Positions 18,637 through 28,321 of a stretch of 64,000 bases of DNA are shown here, piece by piece (the stretch's first letter is position 1; each line of letters starts with the position of its first letter). Position numbers and translations under genes: made by a program. The notes below the pieces were generated by a model. The model did not search any database, was not told where the DNA came from, and saw nothing but the letters and a program-made list of their open reading frames with translations. This DNA is from Spirirestis rafaelensis WJT71-NPBG6 (GTDB lineage Bacteria > Cyanobacteriota > Cyanobacteriia > Cyanobacteriales > Nostocaceae): positions 1 to 64,000 of the forward strand of contig JAHHID010000002.1 in NCBI GenBank assembly GCA_019359015.1. Reading direction: 5' to 3'.

Positions 18637-18658
18637 AAGACGCGCGAGGGCGCGTCTT
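18637..18658. repeat. Interspersed palindrome (aagacgcg...cgcgtctt)
   Basis: Perfect 8-bp arms with a 6-base loop, a member of the dispersed agagacgcg palindrome family also seen at 5015, 33285, 38617, 40693 and 45040. Confidence 0.55.
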
Positions 18659-19499
18659 TACAAGTTAGACAATTTACCCATAATTGTGCTCATCAAATTG
18701 GTACTATAAAAATTACGTGTATACTAAATAACTCTAAGTTATTCAGGATAGGTGATTGGGAGGCACTTTCACTTTCAGAATTTGGACAGCCTTGTTTACT
18801 AAATCCACAAGTCCCCACGACTATTTCGCATGTTCGCGCTTCTCTTCTCCTGTCCCAGAGCCAACGCGAACCAGAGGCTCCGCCAACGCGAACGCGTCTC
18901 CCGTCGGAAGAAGGCTGTCCACATTTGTCGTGGGTTTGTGTAGCGGCAACAAGAAGAAATTGGTGGTATCAGTGGTTGTATTGCTCATGCAATTTCATAT
19001 CATACAGCAAATTTCAAGTGGTCGGCGCTAGAACTCCTAAGAGTGAAAATGGTAAATTTAATCACCAATATAAATTATTAGTAGGAAAAAGGAGAGGTAA
19101 TTGGGGATACAAAATAAAAGCTGAGAAAAATAGCATTAAAAATATTAAGGAGGAGTGGAAGTTATACAAGTCAATTTTACGTAGATATAGGTATACTTCT
19201 CTAAAATTGGCTGTGGGATCACCTTGCGGATTATGCATAAGAGGCTTACCTTGGGCAAGGTTGCCCTGTCCTATAGGAATAGGGGATAAGTTGTCTTGGG
19301 GCAACTTATCGATAAGAGGCAGGCGATCCCGTCCCTTAGTGGTCGCTCCAAGAGTAAAATTTAGCTTTTGTAATCCTGTTACGGTTGCAATAAGCGAGAA
19401 CAAGAAAGAACATAGCCATAGATTATGGCATCGTCAAATATAGTTAACTCTTAGGTGAATAACACCTGAAAAAGTCGTTTATCTACCCTTTTCAATCCA

Positions 19500-20780
19500 A
19501 TGACACTTGATAATAACCAAGGACTTAGTTATAAAAACTCCCAATCTCCGGGACAGCCAGGAATCTCACTGGCAGTTAACTCCACCAATCCTTTTAATCA
19601 TTCCGGACTGAATTTCGGACAAAATAACGATAGTAAAAGAATCCCTACTGAAGATCCCCGAATTGGCGATATTGTTCCCGGTCGGGTTGCCAACATCAAA
19701 GTAATTGGCGTAGGTGGTGGTGGCGGAAATGCCGTAAACCGAATGATCGCCTCTGATGTCAGTGGTATAGAGTTTTGGACAACAAACACCGATGCCCAAG
19801 CTTTAACACAAGCGCAGGCTTCTAAACGCTTACAAATAGGACAAAAGCTGACGCGAGGTTTAGGCGCGGGTGGCAATCCAGCCATTGGTCAAAAAGCTGC
19901 TGAGGAATCGCGCGATGAAATTGCTACGGCATTAGAAGGTGCCGATTTAGTGTTTATCACTGCTGGCATGGGTGGGGGTACTGGTACGGGTGCAGCTCCA
20001 ATTGTCGCCGAAATCGCTAAAGAAATGGGCGCTCTCACAGTTGGTGTAGTAACACGTCCATTTTTGTTTGAGGGACGCCGGCGCACCAGCCAAGCCGAAC
20101 AAGGTATTGAAGCTCTCAAAGGTAGGGTAGATACGCTAATCATCATCCCAAATAACAAGCTGCTGGAAGTAATTCCAGAGCAAACGCCGATGCAAGAGGC
20201 TTTTCGTTATGCGGATGATGTGCTGCGTCAAGGGGTGCAAGGTATCTCTGATATCATCTTGATCCCCGGTTTGATCAACGTAGACTTTGCCGATGTACGA
20301 GCGGTAATGGCTGATGCAGGATCGGCACTAATGGGGATTGGTGTTAGTTCTGGAAAATCAAGAGCCAGAGAAGCAGCGATCGCTGCTATTTCTTCACCCT
20401 TACTAGAATGTTCTATTGAAGGAGCCAGAGGAGTTGTCTTTAACATTACTGGTGGTAGCGACCTCACCCTACATGAAGTTAATGCTGCCGCAGAAACAAT
20501 CTACGAAGTAGTCGATCCCAACGCCAATATTATTTTTGGTGCGGTCATTGATGACAGGCTGCAAGGTGAAGTGAGACTTACCGTAATTGCCACAGGATTT
20601 ACAGGTGAAATGCAAGCCACGCCACCCCAAAACGTAGCCAATTCGAGGGTAGTAAGCCCACCACCAAGACGACAGGCATCTCAGCCACCAGTAACCCCGC
20701 CAACACCAGTTGTAGAACCCAAAGAAAAACCCGGATTGGATATTCCTGATTTTCTACAACGACGGCGACCCAAGCCTTAA
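19500..20780 (+). CDS. ftsZ: Cell division GTPase FtsZ
   Basis: 426 residues. An N-terminal extension of about 65 residues precedes the GTPase core ([17 protein letters not shown]). The tubulin signature GMGGGTGTG lies at about 156-164. The T7 loop with catalytic Asp is [13 protein letters not shown]. The C-terminal conserved peptide is [16 protein letters not shown], the docking site for partners such as SepF/ZipN. It polymerises at midcell to form the division ring. The N-terminal extension is a known feature of cyanobacterial FtsZ. The long upstream region with repeats and hairpins suggests its own promoters rather than simple read-through from ftsQ. Confidence 0.98.
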   Translation: MTLDNNQGLSYKNSQSPGQPGISLAVNSTNPFNHSGLNFGQNNDSKRIPTEDPRIGDIVPGRVANIKVIGVGGGGGNAVNRMIASDVSGIEFWTTNTDAQALTQAQASKRLQIGQKLTRGLGAGGNPAIGQKAAEESRDEIATALEGADLVFITAGMGGGTGTGAAPIVAEIAKEMGALTVGVVTRPFLFEGRRRTSQAEQGIEALKGRVDTLIIIPNNKLLEVIPEQTPMQEAFRYADDVLRQGVQGISDIILIPGLINVDFADVRAVMADAGSALMGIGVSSGKSRAREAAIAAISSPLLECSIEGARGVVFNITGGSDLTLHEVNAAAETIYEVVDPNANIIFGAVIDDRLQGEVRLTVIATGFTGEMQATPPQNVANSRVVSPPPRRQASQPPVTPPTPVVEPKEKPGLDIPDFLQRRRPKP

Positions 20781-20802
20781 GGTGACAGCATTAGGTTAAG
20801 GC

Positions 20803-21027
20803 TTACTGAATGCTTAATTCCACTTCCACTTTTTTCACGGGAGCAGGGATAAGCAATTGAGCTGTCATCCCCGATCTTGCTAATTCAAAGACGAAATTCG
20901 TCAACGCTACCCCAGACTGAATTAACTTAGGTAGGAGTCCGCTTGCTCGGATATCCCCCAGTTGGTCTGGTATAAAAAAGCGGGGGCGAAGAGTTTTGAC
21001 CAAAGTGATTGCCTCGTGTGTTCTCAT
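20803..21027 (-). pseudogene. C-terminal remnant, possibly MBL-fold hydrolase
   Basis: The frame opens just after a TAA and gives about 74 residues from an ATG at 21027, with no ribosome site. The pattern (ITLVKTLRPRFFIPDQ, then SGLLPKLIQ, then LLIPAPVKKVEVEL) resembles the end of UlaG-like metallo-beta-lactamase-fold hydrolases, where a lysine/arginine-Pro-x-x-x-x-Pro segment follows the last metal ligands. No metal-binding core is found upstream, so this is at most a leftover of a lost gene. It could also be a chance frame. Confidence 0.35.
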
Positions 21028-21042
21028 AATCACTTGTCCCAA

Positions 21043-21731
21043 AAAGGAAAATTCTTGCGCTTACTACGGGTGCCTTAGGGCTTTGGCTTTGGCGGAGCCA
21101 TAGCAGTTGTCCACTTTTGAGCGATCCGTTGTCCTATGCTGTAGCGACAGTCAAATGGGGGTGTGGTTGATAAGAAACGTTTGTTTTGCTGTGTTCGTCT
21201 TTCAATACATAGCCATTTTCGTTTCTGACCGGGTTGAGTTTCCGCACTCGGTACTGCTGTAATTTCTGATCTCTTTAGAATTGTGTATTTTTGCCAAGTA
21301 CTAGGGAAATTACGCAGGTGCAGCCTTTAACTGAAAGCTACTACTGGGATGTTACGGTCTAATTGAGAAAGGCGTAGGTTTATGGCAACGATCGCCTAAA
21401 TATAGCAGAAAGTAGAATTAAATCCACCTTTGGTAATGTAGGTAGACTAACCAAGGGTCGATGAGAATTGTTTGGTCAGCAATTTGCACTCGTCCAGCTA
21501 TTTTGCTCAATTCGAGTGAGTTTTATATTTTTTTGACGTAGACGTGATGCTACCGTACTCTTACGCACAGAGAAGGCAGCAGCAAAGGTTACGAGCCTCT
21601 CGTTCTTATTGGTCTGTGACAGGAGAAGACAACACAAGGCATCAGAACTTCTCCTTATCAATCGCACTTTCTTCGCTGCGCGAACAAAGACCAATAAGAA
21701 TGGTGGAACACAGAGGAAGGAAAAAAAGAAA
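21043..21731. other. Intergenic region between ftsZ side and gshB
   Basis: About 690 bases with no supported gene. Short frames on both strands around 21476-21772 show no family features. No RNA gene was recognised. Confidence 0.45.
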
Positions 21732-22718
21732 TTAAAAAACGGTTTCTTTTTTGCCTTGTAAAGCTTGCTCAACCCATTGAATTACCTGTTGAGCAAGGTG
21801 GGTGTTGTCCAGGCGATCAATTTCGCGAATTCCGGTGGGACTAGTGACGTTGACTTCAGTCAGGTAGCCACCGATGACGTCAATGCCCACAAAAATTAAG
21901 CCGTCTTTACGTAGGGTTTCGGCTAATTGGGTACAAATTTCATGTTCTCTGGGAGTGATTTCGGTTTGAGCAACTGTGCCACCAGTTGCCATGTTATTAC
22001 GAAAGTCACTTCCACTAGAAAGGCGATTGAGGGCACCAATCGGTTCCCCATCAAGCAAGATAATTCGTTTGTCTCCTTCTTTTGCTTGGGGTAGATAAGT
22101 TTGCACCATAACTGGAACTCGACCGAGGAGGGTACTGAGTTCGACTATCGAGTTGAAATTGCGATCGCCTGCTTGCAAAAATAAAATCCCTTCCCCAGCT
22201 TTGTTACCCAACGGTTTGAGAATTGCTGCACCTTTTGCTTCGACAAATTCCCGAATAAATTGCTTATCGGCGCTGACAATGGTTTCTGGAATTGCTTTGG
22301 TAAACTGGAGGGCATACATTTTTTCGTTTGCCGCTCTAATACCACTGGGACTATTAATTACCAGGGTTTTGTTTTGGTCAATGTAGTCCAGAATGTAGGT
22401 GGCATAAAGATAGGGAACATTGACTGGTGGATCTGTCCGCATAAAGACAGCATCCATTGTTTCCAAGTTAGTCAAGGTACGTTCGCTCAACTTGTACCAA
22501 GGATTTGCCGCCAAATAGCGTTTATCCACCAATTGCACTGGTACGAGTTCCACCCGTTCTAACAATGCCCAAGCTTTGCTATCTACCACACTCAGCAAAT
22601 TTGCTTGAGTTACCCAAATTTCATGTCCCAAGATTTGGGCTGCTTCCATCAGAGCAACGCTGGTATCATGACACGGGTCAAGACTAGGGATGGGATCTAT
22701 TATAAAAGCCAGTTTCAC
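21732..22718 (-). CDS. gshB: Glutathione synthetase
   Basis: 328 residues, an ATP-grasp ligase that joins gamma-glutamylcysteine and glycine. The N-terminal substrate domain opens with MKLAFIIDPIPSLDPCHDTS. It is followed by MRTDPPVNVPYLYATYILD and the ATP-grasp core (AAILKPLGNKAGEGILFL, MVQTYLPQAKEGDKRIILLDG). The metal-binding C-terminal motif is GGYLTEVNVTSPTGIREID. The length is typical of the bacterial GshB family. It lies upstream of a glutaredoxin gene transcribed in the same direction, whose product uses glutathione; grxC (22833-23105) is in fact the first gene and gshB follows it by about 115 bases, so they may form an operon. Confidence 0.96.
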   Translation of the reverse strand: MKLAFIIDPIPSLDPCHDTSVALMEAAQILGHEIWVTQANLLSVVDSKAWALLERVELVPVQLVDKRYLAANPWYKLSERTLTNLETMDAVFMRTDPPVNVPYLYATYILDYIDQNKTLVINSPSGIRAANEKMYALQFTKAIPETIVSADKQFIREFVEAKGAAILKPLGNKAGEGILFLQAGDRNFNSIVELSTLLGRVPVMVQTYLPQAKEGDKRIILLDGEPIGALNRLSSGSDFRNNMATGGTVAQTEITPREHEICTQLAETLRKDGLIFVGIDVIGGYLTEVNVTSPTGIREIDRLDNTHLAQQVIQWVEQALQGKKETVF

Positions 22719-22832
22719 GCTATTTGCCTCAATCGCCAGGAAATTCCGCTTGTTATCAATTTAGATTATCGCCTGATGATTTGACCGATGTGCATAGCAT
22801 TTTGTCGCAAGACATCGCTAAATATGATGAAC

Positions 22833-23105
22833 CTAGACATTATTAGTAGCAGCTAGTAACTCATCCAGCTTGCCTTGGGCATGTAAGGCGTGTATATCAT
22901 CACAACCACCTACGTGGCGATCGTTGATGAAAATTTGCGGCACAGAGCGTCGTCCATTTGCCCTTTGAGCCATTTTATCGCGTGCTGCCTCGTCTCCATC
23001 AATGCTGTATTCAACAAATTCAACGCCTTTTCTCGTCAGTAAACTTTTGGCACGGATGCAAAACGGGCAAGTTCTCCAAGTGTAAATTTCTACTTTAGCA
23101 GCCAT
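22833..23105 (-). CDS. grxC: Glutaredoxin 3
   Basis: 90 residues, a complete thioredoxin fold. The dithiol active site CPFC lies at residues 14-17 (YTWRTCPFCIRAKSLL). The cis-proline motif is SVPQIFIND and the glutathione-binding GGCDD follows. The dithiol form points to general reductase activity rather than iron-sulfur carriage. It sits about 115 bases upstream of gshB on the same strand, giving a compact glutathione module. Confidence 0.95.
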   Translation of the reverse strand: MAAKVEIYTWRTCPFCIRAKSLLTRKGVEFVEYSIDGDEAARDKMAQRANGRRSVPQIFINDRHVGGCDDIHALHAQGKLDELLAATNNV

Positions 23106-23377
23106 AACACATCCTCTATTTTATTGAATACTTCTTAATTTTAGAACTTTGCTATCGGCTGTAGCTGCTCTATCCCATCTTGAGGTCATCCTCTAAAGCT
23201 ATTAGCTAGGTCTAAATTTACATCAGTTCAGTGGTCAACATAACTTTGATTTTTTGACTTTTGACAATAGATCAATGGCATCTTTGTTAATGTGAAACCC
23301 TTATTTTTAGGTTAGTTACTGAAAGTTTGTGATAAAGCTGTAATACCAATTCTGTATGGAGATGCGCCTCATGAACC

Positions 23378-23426
23378 CCCCTGTAGTCCCCCCTTAGTAA
23401 GGGGGGACGGCGTTAGCCGGGGGGTA
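23378..23426. repeat. GC-rich inverted repeat (cccccctta...taaggggggg type)
   Basis: ccccccttagtaagggggg is a near-perfect palindrome followed by a mirrored ggcgttagccgggggg section. It is a dispersed intergenic repeat type common in Nostocales. Confidence 0.55.
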
Positions 23427-23465
23427 AAATATGTTGCAGTTTCATCAAGAAACGGTATAAATAGC

Positions 23466-23501
23466 AAAATTCCGTAGTAGTTTTATTGACTACGGAATTT
23501 T
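23466..23501 (-). terminator. Terminator of hflX
   Basis: Perfect 13-bp stem (aaaattccgtagt with actacggaatttt) and a 10-base loop, 32 bases beyond the hflX stop on the minus strand. A-T rich arms provide the T run in the direction of hflX transcription. Confidence 0.7.
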
Positions 23502-23532
23502 TAACTGAAAGTTAATAAGTTATTTTCAGTAT

Positions 23533-25275
23533 TTACCGAGGAGAAGTGGCATATTCAATTAGTAGAGCAAGCCGCTGGCGGAGAGTTTCTAATCCCAGGC
23601 GATCGCTTGCGGAAATAAACACCGCTAAGGGAAACTCTTCTTGAGCTAAAGCTAGGATTTCACTATCGACTTGATCTATCTTGTTAAAAGCAACTATCGC
23701 CGGTCCTGGAGTCACTGGCATTGCCGCTAAAATTTCTCTGACGGCGCGAATATGACTCAACCAGGCAGGATGTGACAAATCTACTAAATGCAGTAGGGCA
23801 TCAGCTTCTGTAACTTCCTCTAAGGTGGCGCGGAAGGCATCCATTAATGATGCAGGCAGTTCGTGGATAAATCCGACTGTATCTGTCAGAAGAATTTCCT
23901 GAGTTTCACCTGTATCAGCATGGGGAATAATTAGCCGACGTGTAGTCGGGTCGAGTGTGGCAAACAGCTGGTCAGCCGTGTAAATTTCCGCATTGGTTAG
24001 GGCATTGAGCAAGGTAGACTTGCCAGCGTTGGTATAACCAACCAAAGCCACTGAAGGAACTTCACGATGTTGTCGCTTTTGCCGCAGTCGCGAACGATGT
24101 GCTTGCAGCTGGTTGACTTCTTGTTGTAGTCGCGAAATGCGTCGCCCAATACCACGGCGTTCGGTTTCTAGTTTGGTTTCACCAGGACCGCGAGTACCAA
24201 TACCACCACCCAACCTAGACATCGCCTGACCTCTACCTGTAAGTCGCGGCAGCATATATTCTAACTGTGCCAGTTCTACTTGCAATTTACCTGCACGAGA
24301 CTGAGCGCGTTGGGCAAAGATATCTAAAATAACTTCGGTGCGGTCAACTACCCGGACACCAATTTGTAATTCTAAGTTACGGACTTGTGCGGGTGAGAGG
24401 TCGCGGTCAAAAACGACAAGGTTTGCGCCGATGGTTTGGGCGGTGAGGGCAATTTCTTGCACTTTACCTTCGCCGACTACTGTTTGCGGATGAATGCGCG
24501 ATCGCTTTTGTTGCACTGTCTGCAATACATCTCCCCCGGCGGTATCGACCAACCGTGCCAATTCCGCTAATGTATCTTGGAATTGTTGGGGTGTCGTATC
24601 ATTAGTAAATACACCGACAATCAAAACGCTATCGCGATCGGCATCTACTTCTTGAGCAACAAATTGCCGCCCGAAGTCTGCTTCTAGTGCTTCCACCAAG
24701 TCCAGAAAATCCTGGTCTGTCAGCACGTCTAAGCTCAGAGGCGGTGATATATTCCAACTTGGAGATGGAATATTGCTCGATGCTGTAAGCGAAGCCGGAC
24801 TTGCGATCGCTACGCGGGATTCTTGAGCCGTCAGGTGCGCTAAATAAGCTTCTTTGACGTACCCAGTAGCGCCACCACCCCGCTTTTGAAATCCCGTTCC
24901 GGTTATATTTAGCACAACTAGGGCATCTAGGCGTTGCAGTGCCATCGATGTCAGCGCCGCTTCATTTGGTGGTTCTGACTTGAGATGAGTAGAGATACAA
25001 CGAATACCGCTGAGTCGTTCTGCACCATAACGGGGCAATTCCAACAGTGGGATTTGCGTTTGACGCGGTGAACCTACCCCAACGCGGATAACTTGTCCAC
25101 GACGATTGAGGTAGGCACACACCGCTTGATTGATTTCTGTACTAATTGCTGCCAGTCGCTGGGAAAATTCGGGCGTCGTCAGGCGATCGCCCGGTATGCG
25201 CTGGTGATACAGCCTAGCTAGTTGTTTCAGCTGGCTGGATTTTAGTCCTTGGAGATTACCAAAGATAGTCTCTAT
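23533..25275 (-). CDS. hflX: GTPase HflX, apparently with an ATA start codon
   Basis: About 580 residues as annotated here. The GTPase domain shows G1 GYTNAGKST, G3 DTVGFI and G4 NKID. The glycine-rich HflX linker is LGGGIGTRGPGETKLE. HflX binds ribosomes and rescues stalled ones under stress. The first standard start is a GTG at 25122, but family-like sequence continues without interruption for 51 codons upstream (NLQGLKSSQLKQLARLYHQR, then PGDRLTTPEFSQRLAAIS). It ends at ATA GAG ACT ATC, where I recall relatives having Met-Glu-Thr-Ile; the codon before is preceded by a stop. Either ATA is used as a rare start, or the protein now starts at GTG and lacks its N-terminus. Confidence 0.85.
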   Translation of the reverse strand: METIFGNLQGLKSSQLKQLARLYHQRIPGDRLTTPEFSQRLAAISTEINQAVCAYLNRRGQVIRVGVGSPRQTQIPLLELPRYGAERLSGIRCISTHLKSEPPNEAALTSMALQRLDALVVLNITGTGFQKRGGGATGYVKEAYLAHLTAQESRVAIASPASLTASSNIPSPSWNISPPLSLDVLTDQDFLDLVEALEADFGRQFVAQEVDADRDSVLIVGVFTNDTTPQQFQDTLAELARLVDTAGGDVLQTVQQKRSRIHPQTVVGEGKVQEIALTAQTIGANLVVFDRDLSPAQVRNLELQIGVRVVDRTEVILDIFAQRAQSRAGKLQVELAQLEYMLPRLTGRGQAMSRLGGGIGTRGPGETKLETERRGIGRRISRLQQEVNQLQAHRSRLRQKRQHREVPSVALVGYTNAGKSTLLNALTNAEIYTADQLFATLDPTTRRLIIPHADTGETQEILLTDTVGFIHELPASLMDAFRATLEEVTEADALLHLVDLSHPAWLSHIRAVREILAAMPVTPGPAIVAFNKIDQVDSEILALAQEEFPLAVFISASDRLGLETLRQRLALLIEYATSPR

Positions 25276-25387
25276 AGGCGTTTATGACCAGTAATATGGT
25301 CCCCCGAATCCTTCTATGTCTATTTTACAACACAGATTTCGCCTCAAACTCTTACTTTTGGGGGATGCGATGGTTTTTAAGGTTTGT

Positions 25388-25726
25388 TCATTGGTTCAGC
25401 AGATTATACAATTTGTTAACAATTTGAGCTTGTGTATCAGGTGACAATGTGCCTAGTTCCCGCTGGATAATTGATTTGCGAAGTGTTATCAAATGATCCA
25501 ACCTGATTGTAGAGGGTTTATGCAAACCACTACTGGCAAAGTCGGGATGGTTAATATCGAGAACAAAGTCAGTGTCCAGCAGATCCGCAGGAATCCGACT
25601 GGTAATCAGAGCCAGAATAATGTGGTGATTCGATCCTATAGGATTAGTTAGACAAACGGCTGGACGCACCTTGGAAGAGGATAAATCATCAAATGGAAAC
25701 TTGACTAAAACAACTTTACCTTTCAT
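25388..25726 (-). CDS. MazF/PemK-family endoribonuclease toxin
   Basis: 112 residues with the hallmark opening of the family (KGKVVLVKFPFDDLSSSKVRPAVCLTN). The arginine and the following strand form the RNase active site, and LVKFPF is the first barrel strand. A threonine/serine strand (LALITSR) and a helix ending in LYNLL complete the fold. Such toxins cut mRNA at short sequences. It overlaps its upstream antitoxin gene by 11 bases, as expected for a type II toxin-antitoxin pair. The pair lies beside the Z1 locus. Confidence 0.85.
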   Translation of the reverse strand: MKGKVVLVKFPFDDLSSSKVRPAVCLTNPIGSNHHIILALITSRIPADLLDTDFVLDINHPDFASSGLHKPSTIRLDHLITLRKSIIQRELGTLSPDTQAQIVNKLYNLLNQ

Positions 25727-25958
25727 TGTTCAGTGGTTTTCCATCTTCTAAAGTATAGATGTCTTCCTCTGGATCATGGAGAAAGGCAAAAACTGGATTA
25801 GTAGCTGCGGCTTTTAGCCATTCATTTTCATCTATATCTTCTGCTTCGGGAAATAGAAGAATTACACGAACGCGACCAGTTTGTTCTACAGGTAATGGTT
25901 GATCTAAATGCAATTCACCTTTTGCGTTAACCGTTCCAGTAATTTCTAACGCTTTCAT
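25716..25958 (-). CDS. Antitoxin partner of the MazF-like toxin
   Basis: 80 residues. The N-terminal half forms a small beta unit (LEITGTVNAKGELHLDQPLPV, RVRVILLFP) like the swapped-hairpin or DUF2281-type antitoxins. The C-terminal half is acidic and disordered (EDIDENEWLKAAATNP, DPEEDIYTLEDGKPL), suited to wrap the toxin. It is first in the operon and overlaps the toxin start, which allows translational coupling and autoregulation. The assignment rests on position and size as much as on sequence. Confidence 0.75.
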   Translation of the reverse strand: MKALEITGTVNAKGELHLDQPLPVEQTGRVRVILLFPEAEDIDENEWLKAAATNPVFAFLHDPEEDIYTLEDGKPLNNER

Positions 25959-26113
25959 AATTTTTACCTGGTTTTATCTAAAGTTTATCGGTGCTAGCTT
26001 ATGGGCGATCGCTTTTAATTTAAGTTGCTGTTGTAAGTGGAGCGAGAAGGCGATCGCTTCTGCTTTGAATAATGCAGCGATCAAGTGCGATCGCTTTCAC
26101 ACTCCCTTGTCTT

Positions 26114-28321
26114 TTAATCCTGCAAGCCCATATCATCTTCGAGTTCTTCAGCAGCTTCTGAGTAATTGAACATGAAGACAAACTTGCTTTTAGGCAGAAT
26201 CAACCTGGGTAGATATAAAGGATTCTGCCAATTCCTTTTCTCCTCGCCTTTCTCATACATCACAACTAAAGTTGGAATATTGGGGTATTTGTTTCTAGGC
26301 TTACTTATCCATTCACTTTGCGCGAAACCTGAACCTTGCCAAGGTCTATCAGTTTTGTTTGATAATTCAAGTCCCTCTCCTTTTTGCCCCCGGCGAATAT
26401 TTAGCATTCCCTTGTAAATGTCTTTTGCCTCCATTGCCTTTAGGACTTCTTTTACTCGTTTATCCTCCCATGAATATCCAGGGCAACGACCACTCGGCAT
26501 ATGCTCTAGAATCTGCAACAAAAAGCTGATCTCAACCTCATAGTATTTGTCGTCACCTTTGTATTCAGAGAGCAGCTTATCTAAAGCTTCTGTGTGTTGC
26601 CTTACTTCCGAAGCTTTCCAAAGCGGATCGCGAGGGAAAATTGATGAGCCGGGTGTGAATGCATTAATTGCTGCTGGGTTTAAGACATTAGAACCGGTTG
26701 GCTTAAGTTTTGCTCCTACCCAAACAGGCGTTATTTTAATATTGCTAGGATCGTCACCAATAGCCTGACGCATTCCCTCATCAGCTTCATGAATTGCCCG
26801 GAAATCTTCTAAAATGTTCTGGGGTAGGAACAGACGAGTAACATCCTTGAGTTCTTGACGATAACCAAACATTCGTGCGTGTTGATGTACTGTATCCATC
26901 ATTTTTTGCTTGGCATCACGTCCGTAGTAAGTTACGATCAAGCCATCAATTGTAACACCCCGCCCAAGTCTGTTACCCCCTATGAGAATGTTTATTCCTG
27001 GGTTATAGTTAGGCTCTTTATCTGGATTATTCGCATTGATAACTTTTGGCGTAACACTGCTTAATTCATGTTTTAATTCTTCAATAAGGTTATCGAGGGG
27101 TGGTAAATTCGGTGTTGTTTTGCTTAATTCTCTATGAGCCTGACTTAGCCATTTAAATGCCTCTTCTCGCTTTGTTGCAGATGATTTTTCTCGAATAGCT
27201 TTATCAAGCTTTACAACAAAGTCACTAATTATTTTTTCTAAGTTGCTATGGTTGTCCTTCTTGTAGCATATGTGAGCCAGAAAAGAATATTTAGCATCTT
27301 CATCTTTTCCTGACTGCATCTTGTAAATTGCACCTAAGAAGAAACAGCATAAAGCTAGTCTTAGACCTTCAGGTATATCGCAGTTATTACCAGGGTTATC
27401 TCCTTCCTGTTTTTTAAGGCGCTCTAGTTCCTCAGCTTTTACCGTGCAACAATATGGGCTATTCTCTTTAAAAAACAAATCTCCCCCCATGTAACTATCA
27501 CCGGGTTTAGGGAGAGCAGCACAGAAAACTGGTTTACAAGGATGATCAAGATTTTGCAACAGCAAGCTTTGAGGAGTTGCGGTAATTTGCAAATAGATGT
27601 GATTGGCAACCTCTTCCCGAATATTACCTATTTTTTTAAAAATTGCACTGTCTGGAGCCGTATCTTTACCCTTTTTTGATTGCTTTGATTCGTTAGTATT
27701 CAGGCTAGCATTATCAGCCTCATCATCAAACATCAGAGTCGCTACACTACTGGCTTTGGCAAACTTGAGAACCTGAAGTAAGTTATCTAGGTGGTGGACA
27801 TTCTTCGTAGATACCAGGACAACACCAGTGTCTTTAATATAGGGAGACAATCTATTTTCAGCAAAATATTTGGGGTCATTTTTCCAATCTTCCCAATTAA
27901 AAACACGAGGTCCACCTCTAAGCTGATGATTAAAACGAGCAGCAGTTTGTTTACCAAGCCAAGTATTATCAGAAGTCAACACAATGAAGCAACGAAATTG
28001 ATTAGCCTGAGCAAGTGCCAGTGTCGCAATGGTACTATTAGTCTTGCCGCTTTGGACTTTGCCGTAAATTAGTCCAGTAGTGCCATAAGGTATTTTATCA
28101 TCCTTATTTTTACCCTTATAAAGCTTACTGACAATACCTATACCTTCGGCACCAACATCACCTGATCCAAATGTTTTGGAGTATACATCAACGCAATTTT
28201 GGACGATTTCAATCGCAGTTTGTTTTAATTGCTCTGCTGCTTTATCGTCAATTTTGCTTTTAACTCTCTCAATAAACTTGTTAATACAATATCCATCAGT
28301 TTTAATAGGAATTTGACTCAT
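26114..28321 (-). CDS. Z1-domain superfamily II helicase-like protein
   Basis: 735 residues with the full set of Z1-domain helicase motifs. Walker A is GKVQSGKT (87-94) and Walker B/motif II is MFDDEAD (197-203). Motif III is QITATPQ (245-251). A motif V-like GGNRLGRGVTIDG lies at 448-460, and motif VI is QHARMFGYR (480-488). Z1 proteins are known from restriction-like defence loci, usually with a MORC ATPase, a PD-(D/E)xK nuclease and a methyltransferase. None of those genes is present here. The only close partner is the upstream gene at 28302, which overlaps this start by 20 bases. A two-gene defence unit is therefore possible. The activity, DNA translocation or remodelling, is inferred from motifs. 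Confidence 0.85.
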   Translation of the reverse strand: MSQIPIKTDGYCINKFIERVKSKIDDKAAEQLKQTAIEIVQNCVDVYSKTFGSGDVGAEGIGIVSKLYKGKNKDDKIPYGTTGLIYGKVQSGKTNSTIATLALAQANQFRCFIVLTSDNTWLGKQTAARFNHQLRGGPRVFNWEDWKNDPKYFAENRLSPYIKDTGVVLVSTKNVHHLDNLLQVLKFAKASSVATLMFDDEADNASLNTNESKQSKKGKDTAPDSAIFKKIGNIREEVANHIYLQITATPQSLLLQNLDHPCKPVFCAALPKPGDSYMGGDLFFKENSPYCCTVKAEELERLKKQEGDNPGNNCDIPEGLRLALCCFFLGAIYKMQSGKDEDAKYSFLAHICYKKDNHSNLEKIISDFVVKLDKAIREKSSATKREEAFKWLSQAHRELSKTTPNLPPLDNLIEELKHELSSVTPKVINANNPDKEPNYNPGINILIGGNRLGRGVTIDGLIVTYYGRDAKQKMMDTVHQHARMFGYRQELKDVTRLFLPQNILEDFRAIHEADEGMRQAIGDDPSNIKITPVWVGAKLKPTGSNVLNPAAINAFTPGSSIFPRDPLWKASEVRQHTEALDKLLSEYKGDDKYYEVEISFLLQILEHMPSGRCPGYSWEDKRVKEVLKAMEAKDIYKGMLNIRRGQKGEGLELSNKTDRPWQGSGFAQSEWISKPRNKYPNIPTLVVMYEKGEEKRNWQNPLYLPRLILPKSKFVFMFNYSEAAEELEDDMGLQD

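Larger units (their letters stand above)
17892..19499. other. Long spacer between ftsQ and ftsZ
   Basis: About 1.6 kb without a convincing gene. It contains several hairpins (18214-18241, 18637-18658, gataagttg...caacttatc near 19284) and repeat fragments such as ggcagcgcgttgcgg near 18130. The longest open frame (18601-19443) reads through these repeats and has no family features, so it is rejected. The ftsZ promoter or promoters must lie here. Confidence 0.5.

Noticed and set aside
18601-19443. 280-codon open frame between ftsQ and ftsZ
   Set aside because: It reads through dispersed repeats and hairpins, shows no domain or ribosome site, and has an odd Arg/Ser/Cys composition.
21476-21772. 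98-codon minus-strand frame ahead of the gshB end
   Set aside because: It overlaps the gshB 3-prime end, has a low-complexity N-terminus and no family features.
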